Virus record (IMG/VR): IMGVR_UViG_3300044712_001212
Coordinates: 1 to 35,910 of that record
Source: a virus
Direction: 5' to 3' (one strand)
DNA length: 35,910 nucleotides
Of this stretch, positions 8,200 through 16,122 are shown in pieces. Made by a program: the position numbers and the translations under genes. The notes under the pieces are model-generated. The model worked only from the letters and a program-made list of their open reading frames with translations, did no database searches and had not been told where the DNA came from. Within the stretch, counting starts at the first letter, position 1; each line of letters starts with the position of its first letter.

Positions 8200-10143
8200 T
8201 TAGGCGGTAGCTCCACCAGCCATGTGCGCCTTTAGTTTCTTTATTTTTCTTAGTGTATCTTTTTCTGCATTTCTAAAAGCCGTAGACAGCGTTTTCTCAT
8301 CGATGTTCATATTCATGCTTATGTTTATGTTAGAACCATTACCTGCACCGCCCCTAAAAGGCTCGGTCTTCGCTACTGGATAAACCTTACCTCCATAAGC
8401 AACTTCATTAGCATGAACCATCATAAGCCCAGAGCGCTTGATCGTTGCTCCAATCGCTCCTTCTTTCATGTTTGTGGGCTCTTCTTTGCCAGATAACTTA
8501 TTCATCATTGCTAATTGTTTTGAACTTGGACCCTTTACTCCACCACCCATGAATGGACTTTTAGCCAAAAGCTGCCAAATGGCAACAACTGCTTTGCCTA
8601 TAATACCAACTAATATGTTTTTTATTATATCAAACATTCCCTTTGTTGACATCTGCTGTTCTTTTGCGGCTTTTTGCAAGTCCTTGAATTGCTTGAATGC
8701 TCCACCTTCTGATAATCCACCTGTAGCAAGTTTCTGGAAGACTTGGGTAGTTCTAGGGTCCATTCCATACTGAGAACCCATTCTTTCAATCATCAACTGC
8801 TTAACGTCTCCGCTCAATCCAGAAGTTGGCTTAAACAGCGCTGACTTCATCATTTCAAATGTCTTGGTGATATCAAATTCACCACCGCCAGGCATCATAC
8901 CCCCAGCGCCACGTTGCTGAGCAGAGAACAGGGCGCTAGTATATCCACCCTGGACGCCTGCCATCTTAGCCATAAATACTTGCCATCCCTCAGAAGCTCT
9001 AGTGACTCCCATTAATCCTTGGGCGACTTTCTCTAGCATTGCAGCTGGGAAATTGAGATTCTTAAGTGCCCCAGCTGTGCTATAAAGAATCTTATTAACG
9101 CCCTGAATATTTACGCCAACATCAGCAAAAGAATCAGCCAAACTAAATACTGCTTGCATGTATTTAGTTGTTGTAGTAATTCCGAGTTGAGCAACCTTGT
9201 TTGCTGACTCAAGAATAGAACCATATGTGCCTATTACTTCTTTTTGAGGGACACCAAAGTTACGTATTAAATCAGCATATCTTTCGGCAACGGCAGAAAT
9301 TTCTTCACCAGTTGCTTTTGCATACATCCATGCGCTCTCGGCAAAATCTCCCATTTCGGTATTAAAGCCCCTGACAGCCCCTAAAGCTTCTATACCCGTT
9401 GCTTTCATTGTTTGATAAATCTTAGACACTTCATCGGCGGTCATGCCATAACTTGCTGTCAATCTTGCTTGGGCATCGGTGAGCGCCATTGCCTCACCTC
9501 TAGCTTTACCAAATCCAGTTGCGAAGCTCCCAGATGCAGCCGCAGCTTTATGGAGTTCGCCAGTCATAACACGAACGCCATCAATAATCTCAATTATTTG
9601 CTTGAGTATAATACCCCAAGGACCTAAAAGGTTAAGAATTGCAGATGGGTCATTGGCGGCATTTACGGCAGAAGCGCCTGATTGTCCAACGGACATTTTT
9701 CCGCTTTTTTGATCAAAGAAAGCATTTTTGTAAGCCTCTCTTACATTTGCTGCGATGTAATTCCATGCCTTTCCTTGTTCCTTTAATGCCGATGTAGTTC
9801 TATCAAAAATCTCCCATCCGCTTTTTATTTTATCTGTTTCCACTCTTTGTTTAACTAAAACATCAAGTTTTGATTTTTCTTTGTCATAAATCTTTTCAGT
9901 TATTGCTCCGATTTTCTTAGCTGCCTCTAGCGTTTTATATTCATATTCAAATGATTTCTTTTTATTTGCAACTAATTCTTTTTCAAAAGCACCCAAAACA
10001 CTAGCTTGTTTGTTAAGTTTCTGCAATAAAGAAAAATCCATAGCAGTAAGCTTCGATGCCTTTGATATCTCATCGTTTATTGCCTTATAGGATTCCTTGA
10101 CTCTTTTTAAAACTTCCAAGTCAGTTATTGGTGAATCTGCCAT
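8200..10143 (-). CDS. tape measure protein
   Basis: Sets tail length and is ejected with the DNA. The 647 residues are helical at the N terminus (residues 1-130, KKSFEYEYKTLEAAKKIGAI). A typical middle follows, with ASGSFATGFGKARGEAMALT, TASYGMTADEVSKIYQTMKA and Gly/Met-rich stretches (RGAGGMMPGGGEFDI). A hydrophobic segment (FDIIKNILVGIIGKAVVAIW) lies near 515-540. The C-terminal block KRSGLMMVHANEVAYGGKVYPV is common at the end of tape measures. Using the general relation of about 0.15 nm per residue, tail length would be roughly 95-100 nm. AAAGGAAA SD. It follows the unknown gene after 12 bases. Confidence 0.85.
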   Translation of the reverse strand: MADSPITDLEVLKRVKESYKAINDEISKASKLTAMDFSLLQKLNKQASVLGAFEKELVANKKKSFEYEYKTLEAAKKIGAITEKIYDKEKSKLDVLVKQRVETDKIKSGWEIFDRTTSALKEQGKAWNYIAANVREAYKNAFFDQKSGKMSVGQSGASAVNAANDPSAILNLLGPWGIILKQIIEIIDGVRVMTGELHKAAAASGSFATGFGKARGEAMALTDAQARLTASYGMTADEVSKIYQTMKATGIEALGAVRGFNTEMGDFAESAWMYAKATGEEISAVAERYADLIRNFGVPQKEVIGTYGSILESANKVAQLGITTTTKYMQAVFSLADSFADVGVNIQGVNKILYSTAGALKNLNFPAAMLEKVAQGLMGVTRASEGWQVFMAKMAGVQGGYTSALFSAQQRGAGGMMPGGGEFDITKTFEMMKSALFKPTSGLSGDVKQLMIERMGSQYGMDPRTTQVFQKLATGGLSEGGAFKQFKDLQKAAKEQQMSTKGMFDIIKNILVGIIGKAVVAIWQLLAKSPFMGGGVKGPSSKQLAMMNKLSGKEEPTNMKEGAIGATIKRSGLMMVHANEVAYGGKVYPVAKTEPFRGGAGNGSNINISMNMNIDEKTLSTAFRNAEKDTLRKIKKLKAHMAGGATA

Positions 10144-10155
10144 TGTATATTTCCT

Positions 10156-12042
10156 TTATTTCTTATTTTGTGAATCTAAAATCTTTTGTGCTCTAGACTT
10201 GAATTCTTGACTCATGCTTTCCTTGTCTCTACTTTGACTGTAATAACCCAAAAGAGACTTGCCATATACTCTCCAGAGATTATCATTAGATGAAAGTTCT
10301 CTGCTTTCTGATATGGCGCTAATTTCCGCGTTAAGTAAAGGAACTCTATTATCATTATTTAATTTATATAATATAAACCATTTCATTGTTGGTCCGATAT
10401 TTTTGTATCCAGAATCTAAAAACTTTTTATACGATTGATATATCTTATTTTTTAAAGGACTATCTTTGAAGGCATTGAAATAGGACTCCCCTAGCCCACT
10501 AGAAGCAAGAACATTGTTTGATATTACTGCTTGTATTTCTTTATCACCCATCTCTTCATTATTAAGCAACTTATATTGCAAATATTTTATTGGATTGCTT
10601 TGCTTTGTCTTTTCCACTTCTTGTTTTTGAGATTGTTTTATTCCATCTTGAATGATTTTTAAAAATTCTTCTGGTGTTTTTATTTTATTTTCTTCAACAA
10701 CTCGCAGATATTCTTTGGCTGTTTCTGGATTTCTTGAGGCTATTTCCTTATTCCATAATCTCGGCATGTTTGATAATATTAAGAAATCTCTGTAGTCTAA
10801 TGGCTCACCAGAAACCATTTTGTATTTTGTAAAGAAGAATACTATCTCTTTGTTTTTGATTTTTCCATCATTAAGATTTGCTTCATAATTTCCAATAATT
10901 AATTTCTTCGATGGACTCTTATCTATTAGATTGAATATTTCATCTTTTTCTAATGAGTCTTTATCACAAACCAATATTCTTGAGTATCTTTCATCATACT
11001 TATCAAATATATTCTGTATTTCTTCTTCGGACAACTCTTTGCCTTGTCTTAGCTTTATGATAGTAGGATCAATGGACAAGTCTAAGTCTTCTGGTTCTAC
11101 ATCTTGTTCTTTTTTGTCTTGCTCACCTTCGTCATTTACACCGTATATGGCATCGATGTCTTCTGGATCAGCACCTTTTAATGCCAATGGGTCATAATCC
11201 TTATATCTTTTAAGTGCCTTATCAAAGTCCTCAATGGAATTTTTGGGAACAATTATCTTTATAATTGAGCCGTCTGATTTTTTATAGGCAAGAATCGCAT
11301 CCTTGCCCTTGTATTCTAGAAAAACAAACTTGTTTTTATTAACATCAACAAAGTCTTTTTCTTTTAATCCAATTTTATCTTGTAGGATTTTTTGTTCACC
11401 AGCAGGTATATTATCCTTGATAAGAGAAACAACTTCGTATGGATTCATACTTCTTGCTTGTTGCGCAATTCTTATGGATGCATTTACAGTTTTAAATTTA
11501 TAGTTTTGTTGTTTTACCTCAACATAGCCGAGGCTATTCATCAAATTCAATTTATATCTTTCCTTGTATCCTTGTTTATACTTTTTAAATTCTTTGGTAT
11601 TGGAAGTGTTTTTGTCTAGAGTTTCAAATATTTGCTTAACTGGAACATGTATAATTATTACATTTAAAATTTCATTTGCAACATTTTCTATAACTTTATT
11701 CTTAACTTGCTTGATTCTAACCCCATCTGATGAGTTTTTTTCTATTTCTGTGGCTAATTCTCTTATTGATTTATATGCTGATAACTCCATATCTTGCCCT
11801 GGCAAAAATGGATTTCCAGGAGATGTAGATGTCAATATTCCAGAAAAAGAAACATTAGTTCCTTTAAACTTAACGATACAGTCAATAGATGGTTCTGAGT
11901 TTCTTATATTGGGAGAGTTAAAGTTTATCAGAACTGACCCATTCATAACTGGATAGGTCGTTGAGAAATCATTAGAAATTGGAATGCCATCCTTGTATTC
12001 CAATTTTGAGCCTTTTATATTTCTAAAACTTATTCTGTTCAT
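10156..12042 (-). CDS. large unknown protein between chaperones and tape measure
   Basis: A 628-residue protein, unusually rich in Lys, Asn, Ile and Asp and coded by AT-rich codons. Residues 1-90 are beta-prone (MNRISFRNIKGSKLEYKDG, VMNGSVLINFNSPNI), 90-200 helical, 255-290 beta, and 300-345 an acidic linker (DEGEQDKKEQDVEPEDLDL). The rest is helical with EEIQNIFDKYDERY and VVEENKIKTPEEFLKIIQDG. No motif is recognised. I chose ATG 12042, AAGGA 12 bases upstream, over a TTG 11 codons earlier. The usual genome order has the tape measure directly after G-T, so this is an insertion of an additional tail gene or an accessory gene. The moron is divergent from its start. Confidence 0.7.
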   Translation of the reverse strand: MNRISFRNIKGSKLEYKDGIPISNDFSTTYPVMNGSVLINFNSPNIRNSEPSIDCIVKFKGTNVSFSGILTSTSPGNPFLPGQDMELSAYKSIRELATEIEKNSSDGVRIKQVKNKVIENVANEILNVIIIHVPVKQIFETLDKNTSNTKEFKKYKQGYKERYKLNLMNSLGYVEVKQQNYKFKTVNASIRIAQQARSMNPYEVVSLIKDNIPAGEQKILQDKIGLKEKDFVDVNKNKFVFLEYKGKDAILAYKKSDGSIIKIIVPKNSIEDFDKALKRYKDYDPLALKGADPEDIDAIYGVNDEGEQDKKEQDVEPEDLDLSIDPTIIKLRQGKELSEEEIQNIFDKYDERYSRILVCDKDSLEKDEIFNLIDKSPSKKLIIGNYEANLNDGKIKNKEIVFFFTKYKMVSGEPLDYRDFLILSNMPRLWNKEIASRNPETAKEYLRVVEENKIKTPEEFLKIIQDGIKQSQKQEVEKTKQSNPIKYLQYKLLNNEEMGDKEIQAVISNNVLASSGLGESYFNAFKDSPLKNKIYQSYKKFLDSGYKNIGPTMKWFILYKLNNDNRVPLLNAEISAISESRELSSNDNLWRVYGKSLLGYYSQSRDKESMSQEFKSRAQKILDSQNKK

Positions 12043-12068
12043 ATTTTTATACCGTCCTTGTTTTTTAC

Positions 12069-12096
12069 TTGACAAGTTTTGAATCTTGGATATAAT
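12069..12096 (+). promoter_or_regulatory. consensus sigma70 promoter of the moron
   Basis: Exact TTGACA (12069-12074) and exact TATAAT (12091-12096), spacer 16 bases. The start would fall near 12103, giving a leader of about 30 bases containing AGGAGG. It points away from all surrounding late genes and should be read by host RNA polymerase without phage factors. Confidence 0.88.
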
Positions 12097-12132
12097 AGAA
12101 TCAAGGAAGACAAACTCTCTCAGGAGGCGGTC

Positions 12133-12438
12133 ATGAAATTCTCAGAAATGTGGTTACTGTCAGCGCTAATAAGGGGTGAGAATCCCATCATCAAGTTCAT
12201 TTCGGGCATTCTCTTCGGATTCTGGATTCCACTAACTGCAATTGCTGTATTAACGATTTGCCTGAACTTTGCGACAATTATGCACAATCCCCTTATGTTC
12301 TTTCCTCTTTATTTCTACACTGTCTGGGTGATTGTTTCAACTTTTGTTTCAACTTTCTGGAACGCAATCGCTTATTGTTTCACGCATCCCGAAGAGGTTC
12401 AGTGCTTCTTTAGGCGACTTTTCCTCTTTGATTGCTAG
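12133..12438 (+). CDS. small membrane protein on the opposite strand (moron)
   Basis: The only convincing plus-strand gene. The 101-residue protein begins MKFSEMWLLSALIRGENP. It has two hydrophobic blocks: about 22-48 (ISGILFGFWIPLTAIAVLTI) and 53-80 (LMFFPLYFYTVWVIVSTFVS), and a short Cys-containing end (CFFRRLFLFDC). It has its own consensus sigma70 promoter and a strong AGGAGG SD six bases before ATG; a TTG start upstream is not supported. It lies between G-T and the next minus-strand gene and overlaps the G-T stop tail-to-tail. Independent promoter, opposite orientation and membrane topology are the hallmarks of morons, which often alter the host surface or exclude other phages. Function here unknown. 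Confidence 0.8.
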   Translation: MKFSEMWLLSALIRGENPIIKFISGILFGFWIPLTAIAVLTICLNFATIMHNPLMFFPLYFYTVWVIVSTFVSTFWNAIAYCFTHPEEVQCFFRRLFLFDC

Positions 12439-12950
12439 AATTCTATTACATCAAGGTTCTTTCTCTTATCTTGGTCTTCTTTTTGAAGTCTTCGAGCCCG
12501 CTCCATAAACTCGATATCCTCAGGAGTGATTTCATGCTCTAACTGGGAATCGACTTTATCGGCGGGCTTTTCTTCAAACGACTTCCTTATTTCCTCAACG
12601 CTAGCATCGCCAGCAACTTCCTTGATGGTATCATAGAATGTAGTGTTTACGAATCCAGACTTTTCATCAAAGTCAGCCTTGCCATCTGCAATCATCTTGT
12701 CTCTTTCGGCTGTCTTTCTTCTGGAATCTATAGCCTTAATCGTTTCCTTTGGATGTGGAGAAACTAAAATAGCCAAATATTCAACCAAATCGATAGCCAT
12801 TTCAAATAGACTCTCTTTACGATTGATATTGTGCTGTATTAATACCGACCAAAGCTCGTTGGTCATATCGGTATATTTTTTATCATTAGGGACTCCGCCA
12901 AGCTCAAAAACTACATCAAGTTTTTGAGATAATGCGAAGTCCTTTTTTAG
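12435..12950 (-). CDS. tail assembly chaperone T region (made as G-T fusion by -1 frameshift)
   Basis: After slipping on A AAA AAC, ribosomes read CTA AAA AAG and continue through an open -1 frame of 171 residues, giving a G-T fusion of 284 residues. The T part begins LKKDFALSQKLDVVFELGG, then VLIQHNINRKESLFEMAID, and ends in an acidic helical tail (EITPEDIEFMERARRLQKED). An internal ATG at 12866 exists but has no SD, which favours frameshifting over independent initiation. In lambda the corresponding gpG/gpGT pair binds the tape measure through T. The TAG stop overlaps the stop codon of the plus-strand gene at 12438. Confidence 0.82.
   Translation of the reverse strand, partial: LKKDFALSQKLDVVFELGGVPNDKKYTDMTNELWSVLIQHNINRKESLFEMAIDLVEYLAILVSPHPKETIKAIDSRRKTAERDKMIADGKADFDEKSGFVNTTFYDTIKEVAGDASVEEIRKSFEEKPADKVDSQLEHEITPEDIEFMERARRLQKEDQDKRKNLDVIEF
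12903..12928 (-). promoter_or_regulatory. hairpin downstream of frameshift site
   Basis: Perfect 9-base-pair stem (CTCAAAAAC with GTTTTTGAG) and 8-base loop, 21 bases after the slippery heptamer. It may stimulate the frameshift, although the usual spacer is 5-9 bases, so a separate role is possible. Confidence 0.55.
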
Positions 12951-13288
12951 TTTTTTATTTCTTCCTCAACTACATTGGTTCCGAAAATATCGGACTTCTT
13001 AAAGATGGTAAGAACAACTGATTGTTCTTGGTTTAGCAAGAATTCGGCAGTTGCTTCATGGTTATCTGGCTTAATGCCATCAATGGAGATAATAGCAAAA
13101 GCCAAAGCCCTTACCACATTAGCCATCAATTCAGACATGTTTGGCTTGTCTTCGGCAAAAATACTGAGGTCAATTTTGCCCTCAATCATATCTTTTGTCG
13201 TTAACTTCTTTACCTCTACCTTATGACCCATGACTTCCAAAACTTCTGTTCCATTTTTACCGAACACTATTCCCGAAAGATTTCCCAT
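12947..13288 (-). CDS. tail assembly chaperone G
   Basis: A 113-residue acidic protein that helps polymerise the tail around the tape measure and is not itself in the mature tail. It starts with a short beta region (MGNLSGIVFGKNGTEVLEVMG, VEVKKLTTKDMIEG) and continues with helices (MSELMANVVRALAFAIISID; EATAEFLLNQEQSVVLTIFKKSDIF), the layout of gpG-type chaperones. It ends EEEIKN just before TAA, and the codons ATA AAA AAC at its 3' end form a slippery heptamer that yields the longer G-T product. Strong AAAGGAG SD. Location between tube and tape-measure region is standard. Confidence 0.8.
   Translation of the reverse strand: MGNLSGIVFGKNGTEVLEVMGHKVEVKKLTTKDMIEGKIDLSIFAEDKPNMSELMANVVRALAFAIISIDGIKPDNHEATAEFLLNQEQSVVLTIFKKSDIFGTNVVEEEIKN
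12950..12956 (-). promoter_or_regulatory. programmed -1 ribosomal frameshift site
   Basis: Canonical slippery heptamer A AAA AAC in the reading frame of chaperone G, immediately before its TAA stop. An SD-like GAGG lies seven bases upstream (12964-12967), and a 9-base-pair hairpin (12903-12928) lies 21 bases downstream. A second heptamer, A AAA AAG, follows in the -1 frame right after the stop; slipping there again would end translation after a few codons. Confidence 0.85.
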
Positions 13289-13323
13289 TGCTATTTCTCC
13301 TTTAAAGATGGTTTGTTTATATT

Positions 13324-13329
13324 ATTATA
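13324..13329 (-). promoter_or_regulatory. possible -10 element before chaperone G
   Basis: TATAAT on the minus strand, inside GATATAATAATATAAAC just after the tube terminator and 36 bases before the G start. It matches the 3' half of the candidate late motif but lacks the AAATTTTATAA half and has no -35 box. Chaperone G may instead depend on read-through of the terminator. Confidence 0.3.
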
Positions 13330-13392
13330 TCAAAAAAAGAAAAGGCGCGGCTCAAAAAACGACCATCAAAAGAGCCGTAAAGAGCCGCGCCT
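13330..13392 (-). terminator. GC-rich terminator after tail tube gene
   Basis: An 11-base-pair perfect stem (AGGCGCGGCTC with GAGCCGCGCCT) enclosing a 28-base loop, followed on the minus strand by TTTCTTTTTTT. The left arm's GGCTCTTT is duplicated inside the loop, so a shorter alternative stem could form with the same right arm. It separates sheath and tube from the chaperone gene and probably lowers chaperone expression. On the plus strand the stem is followed by only ATTAAACTTTTT, so activity there would be weaker. Confidence 0.85.
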
Positions 13393-13421
13393 ATTAAACT
13401 TTTTAGTTTAAATTCCAACTA

Positions 13422-13958
13422 TTATAGAACGCCGTCGCCCCAAGCGTTAAATTCATAGTTGAATGGATCCGCAAGACCGTCACTGACATAAGTGCAGTCA
13501 AAGGATGCGCTCTCCGTGATTATGATGTCACCACCGATATTCTTAGGTGCGGAGAAGGATGTTAGATAGCACCCATGATATACCGTTTGGTGAATAGGGG
13601 AACCGTCAGGTTGGAGCATTACCTCCTTGATATCAATAGGGAATCTGAGTTGCGCCAACATTCTAAAGCCACCAGGACCAGACGCATTGTCATATCCTAG
13701 AATCTGAATGAGGTTTTTCTGGAACAGAGCCATTTTAGTAACATTCAACTTGTAGTCGGTAAGGTTCCAGACGCGCTGCAATATGCGGTCTCCGATACCT
13801 ATGCCGCGCACAGGAGTTGTGCTTCTATCTTGGCTTGGCTCCAATGTTTGGACGACACCAACACGAACGCTTCCCCGACCAGGGGCTTCAATGAATAATT
13901 GAGCCGCTGTCGATACCGCAATCTTGTTAGGGTCTTGTAGGAAATTTGAAAGAGGCAT
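13422..13958 (-). CDS. tail tube protein
   Basis: The inner tube of the contractile tail, through which DNA passes. At 178 residues it is close to the T4 gp19 size. It contains typical myovirus tube features: an N-terminal segment (MPLSNFLQDPNKIAVSTAAQ), a beta-strand LFIEAPGRGSVRVGVVQTLEP, a helix-turn in YKLNVTKMALFQKNLIQILGY, and a C-terminal strand pair (YHGCYLTSFSAPKNIGGDII, ITESASFDCTYVSD). AAAGGAG SD. It follows the sheath gene directly and is the last gene before a strong hairpin terminator, so it can be made in excess over the chaperones downstream. Confidence 0.87.
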   Translation of the reverse strand: MPLSNFLQDPNKIAVSTAAQLFIEAPGRGSVRVGVVQTLEPSQDRSTTPVRGIGIGDRILQRVWNLTDYKLNVTKMALFQKNLIQILGYDNASGPGGFRMLAQLRFPIDIKEVMLQPDGSPIHQTVYHGCYLTSFSAPKNIGGDIIITESASFDCTYVSDGLADPFNYEFNAWGDGVL

Positions 13959-13977
13959 GACTTCTCCTTTTTATTTA

Positions 13978-16122
13978 TTAAATCTGGGTTTTGATAGTAA
14001 ACGTTACTTTGATTCTGTTCAACGGGAAGACTGGAACGTAGGAGACGGTAGAGAGCAGTTCGGTTGGATTATTTGGATTCAACTGAACTGTAATGTCTCC
14101 TTGTTGGCTTATGATTCCAGCAGCCGATAGAGAAGACATTGTTGAAACAATAGAAGACTTGACCAACGGAATAACAACAGATGGAACAAGTTTCTGACCG
14201 ATATATCCATCAAGCGTGAAGCGAACCGCCTGAGATACATAGTCAGTTGTTGTAACAACTGAAAGTTCACCGTTTGCTGGATTCGATTGGTCTGTCGTCA
14301 ACTGGTGACGGACATAGATTCTAGAACCAGCCTTGTCGATAATCAAGTTTCCATAAGCGGCTAGATTGTTCTTTTCTGCATCTAGGTAATACTTGCCGCT
14401 ATGGTTTGGTGTAACTGCTGAGAGGTCAAAGTATCCACTGAGTCTTTGATTTGTCAATGGAGTAGCGACATCAGAGCCAGTCTTGCAAGATAGCGCCCCA
14501 ACGCCGACGGACAAGAAGCTTCCATCAACAGTTAGATTTTGGGTTGCACCTGAAGTATCTTGAACTTGAACCACAACAAGTCCAGGAGCAACTAATGAAA
14601 TACGCTTTGACTTAAGGCTTTGGCTTGCTTCGTAGATGTAGGTGTATGGAGTGTTGACATCACCAATTTCAGCCTGCCCCAAGGAGCCAATTGAAATGCG
14701 CTCCTTCTTGTTGATATCAAGAGACATCGTATTGCAATGCGACAACACAGCTTGCAACATTGCCGACTTGTTATCTAGGGTGACTTCTGTTCCGCTTGTG
14801 CTATATCCACATGTTAGAGGAACGATTACGCTAATCAAATCATCTGTGGCTAGTGAATCTAGTGGTCCGCCAGTTACAGTAAGGTCAAGGGCTGTATTTG
14901 CATTTCCAGACATCTGAACGCAGGTAACAAATGGTGCGCCGTTTGCGAAAGCCAAACGAGCAGCCAATGTTAGCGAATTAATCTTTGATGCAACATAATT
15001 GCCATTTGTATCAAGCACCCATTCAACTTCTGGTCCATATTCATTTGCTACATCTGAATAGTTTGAGAAGTTTTGATATCCGTAATCCGCGCTTGTCTTG
15101 TTGAAGGAATAGTTGACATAGTAAGCCCCACTTACCGGAGGAATGGTAAGTGATGGGTAGGTGTAGGTTGATGGATTAACTGGTGCCCAAGTGATGTAAT
15201 TATTTCCAGACAAGTAGTATCCAGCGGCAACGGTGCTGTATCCAGAACTGTCTGGGCTAGTGTATGTTCCTGAAGGAAGATATGTTACACCGTTTCCAGT
15301 TACGCTTATAATTGAAGTTGTATGAATTGTTCCAGTTACATTTACAATTACAGATGTTCTTGTAGATGGCTGAAGAATTGATACACCAGTAGTTCCTGAA
15401 TAATTATATTGAATCCAGAATGCTTCGCCACTTGGCAGCAATCCAGCACCTTCGGCATAGGCGGTTCCAAAGTCTAAAGCAGAACCTTTTGTGAAAACTA
15501 GACTTGTTCCACTCTGCCACCATCCTTGATTGGATGGAGTTGTTCCAGTTCCAGAGAATTGAGCTGCTGGGGTTGGGCTTGTTCCGGTCCAAGGGGCATC
15601 CCAGACACCAATAACTTTAAATGAACTTGCTCCAGATTCTATTAGATTTATTGGAACGATAACGTCTGCTGTATTTCCAGAAACGAAAACAAAACTTCCA
15701 CTTGTCATTTCTGCAATTTTATCTCCGCCATAAATCGAAGATCCACTGTAATTTACGTTTGCAAAATATGTTACACCTGTCGCTGGAGTTGTTGAAAGAG
15801 GATATGGATTAGAAGCAGGATACCAAGTGATGGTTCCGCCTGATTGTGACCATCCATCTCCATAAGTAGATGTTCCAGTTGAAGGATAAGTTCTTACTGA
15901 AGCGCCAACGCCCCTGTAGTCCCAAACTTGATCAACACTTCTAACATCGGTCTCAGAGAGAACGGAAGTATATGAAGCCGACATTATGACGGATTCACCA
16001 GTAATTGACTTATACTTTCTTCCAACTCCGATAAGAGCTAGAAATCTTGTTCCGCCAGGTAGCGAAACAATGGACGAATCGATGACTACGTTCGTGTACA
16101 CTCCAGGAGGCGTGTATGCCAT
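13978..16122 (-). CDS. tail sheath protein with three-repeat insertion
   Basis: The contractile outer sheath of the tail. The 714-residue protein begins with the typical MAYTPPGVYTNVVIDSS and GGTRFLALIGVGRKYKS. It resumes the sheath core at about residue 350 (NEYGPEVEWVLDTNGN, SLTLAARLAFANGAPFVTC) and ends with the conserved C-terminal domain (AAGIISQQGDITVQLNPNNP, YVPVFPLNRIKVTFTIKTQI). Residues 62-348 are a large beta-rich insertion made of three similar units of about 70-80 residues, likely projecting from the sheath surface. AAAGGAG SD; expressed from a unit starting at candidate promoter copy d, 72 bases upstream. Followed by the tube gene after 19 bases. Confidence 0.93.
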   Translation of the reverse strand: MAYTPPGVYTNVVIDSSIVSLPGGTRFLALIGVGRKYKSITGESVIMSASYTSVLSETDVRSVDQVWDYRGVGASVRTYPSTGTSTYGDGWSQSGGTITWYPASNPYPLSTTPATGVTYFANVNYSGSSIYGGDKIAEMTSGSFVFVSGNTADVIVPINLIESGASSFKVIGVWDAPWTGTSPTPAAQFSGTGTTPSNQGWWQSGTSLVFTKGSALDFGTAYAEGAGLLPSGEAFWIQYNYSGTTGVSILQPSTRTSVIVNVTGTIHTTSIISVTGNGVTYLPSGTYTSPDSSGYSTVAAGYYLSGNNYITWAPVNPSTYTYPSLTIPPVSGAYYVNYSFNKTSADYGYQNFSNYSDVANEYGPEVEWVLDTNGNYVASKINSLTLAARLAFANGAPFVTCVQMSGNANTALDLTVTGGPLDSLATDDLISVIVPLTCGYSTSGTEVTLDNKSAMLQAVLSHCNTMSLDINKKERISIGSLGQAEIGDVNTPYTYIYEASQSLKSKRISLVAPGLVVVQVQDTSGATQNLTVDGSFLSVGVGALSCKTGSDVATPLTNQRLSGYFDLSAVTPNHSGKYYLDAEKNNLAAYGNLIIDKAGSRIYVRHQLTTDQSNPANGELSVVTTTDYVSQAVRFTLDGYIGQKLVPSVVIPLVKSSIVSTMSSLSAAGIISQQGDITVQLNPNNPTELLSTVSYVPVFPLNRIKVTFTIKTQI
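15079..15939 (-). repeat. three tandem protein repeats in sheath insertion
   Basis: Residues about 62-130, 168-246 and 270-348 of the sheath share a pattern: a VWD or VTG strand, a Gly/Ser/Thr-rich turn, a GW/GY-x-x-SG-x-x-(I/L) strand, then a strand ending in Y-x-x-x-Y-S (VTYFANVNYSG, FWIQYNYSG, YYVNYSF). Copies are diverged at DNA level. They look like three small beta domains inserted before the core fold. Confidence 0.6.

Noticed and set aside
12079-12132. TTG start 18 codons upstream of the moron ATG
   Set aside because: It would begin inside the -35 to -10 spacer of the promoter; ATG 12133 has an AGGAGG six bases upstream.
12435-12866. Independent gene for the T chaperone starting at the internal ATG
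   Set aside because: That ATG has no SD, and the open -1 frame joins it to G through a canonical slippery heptamer.
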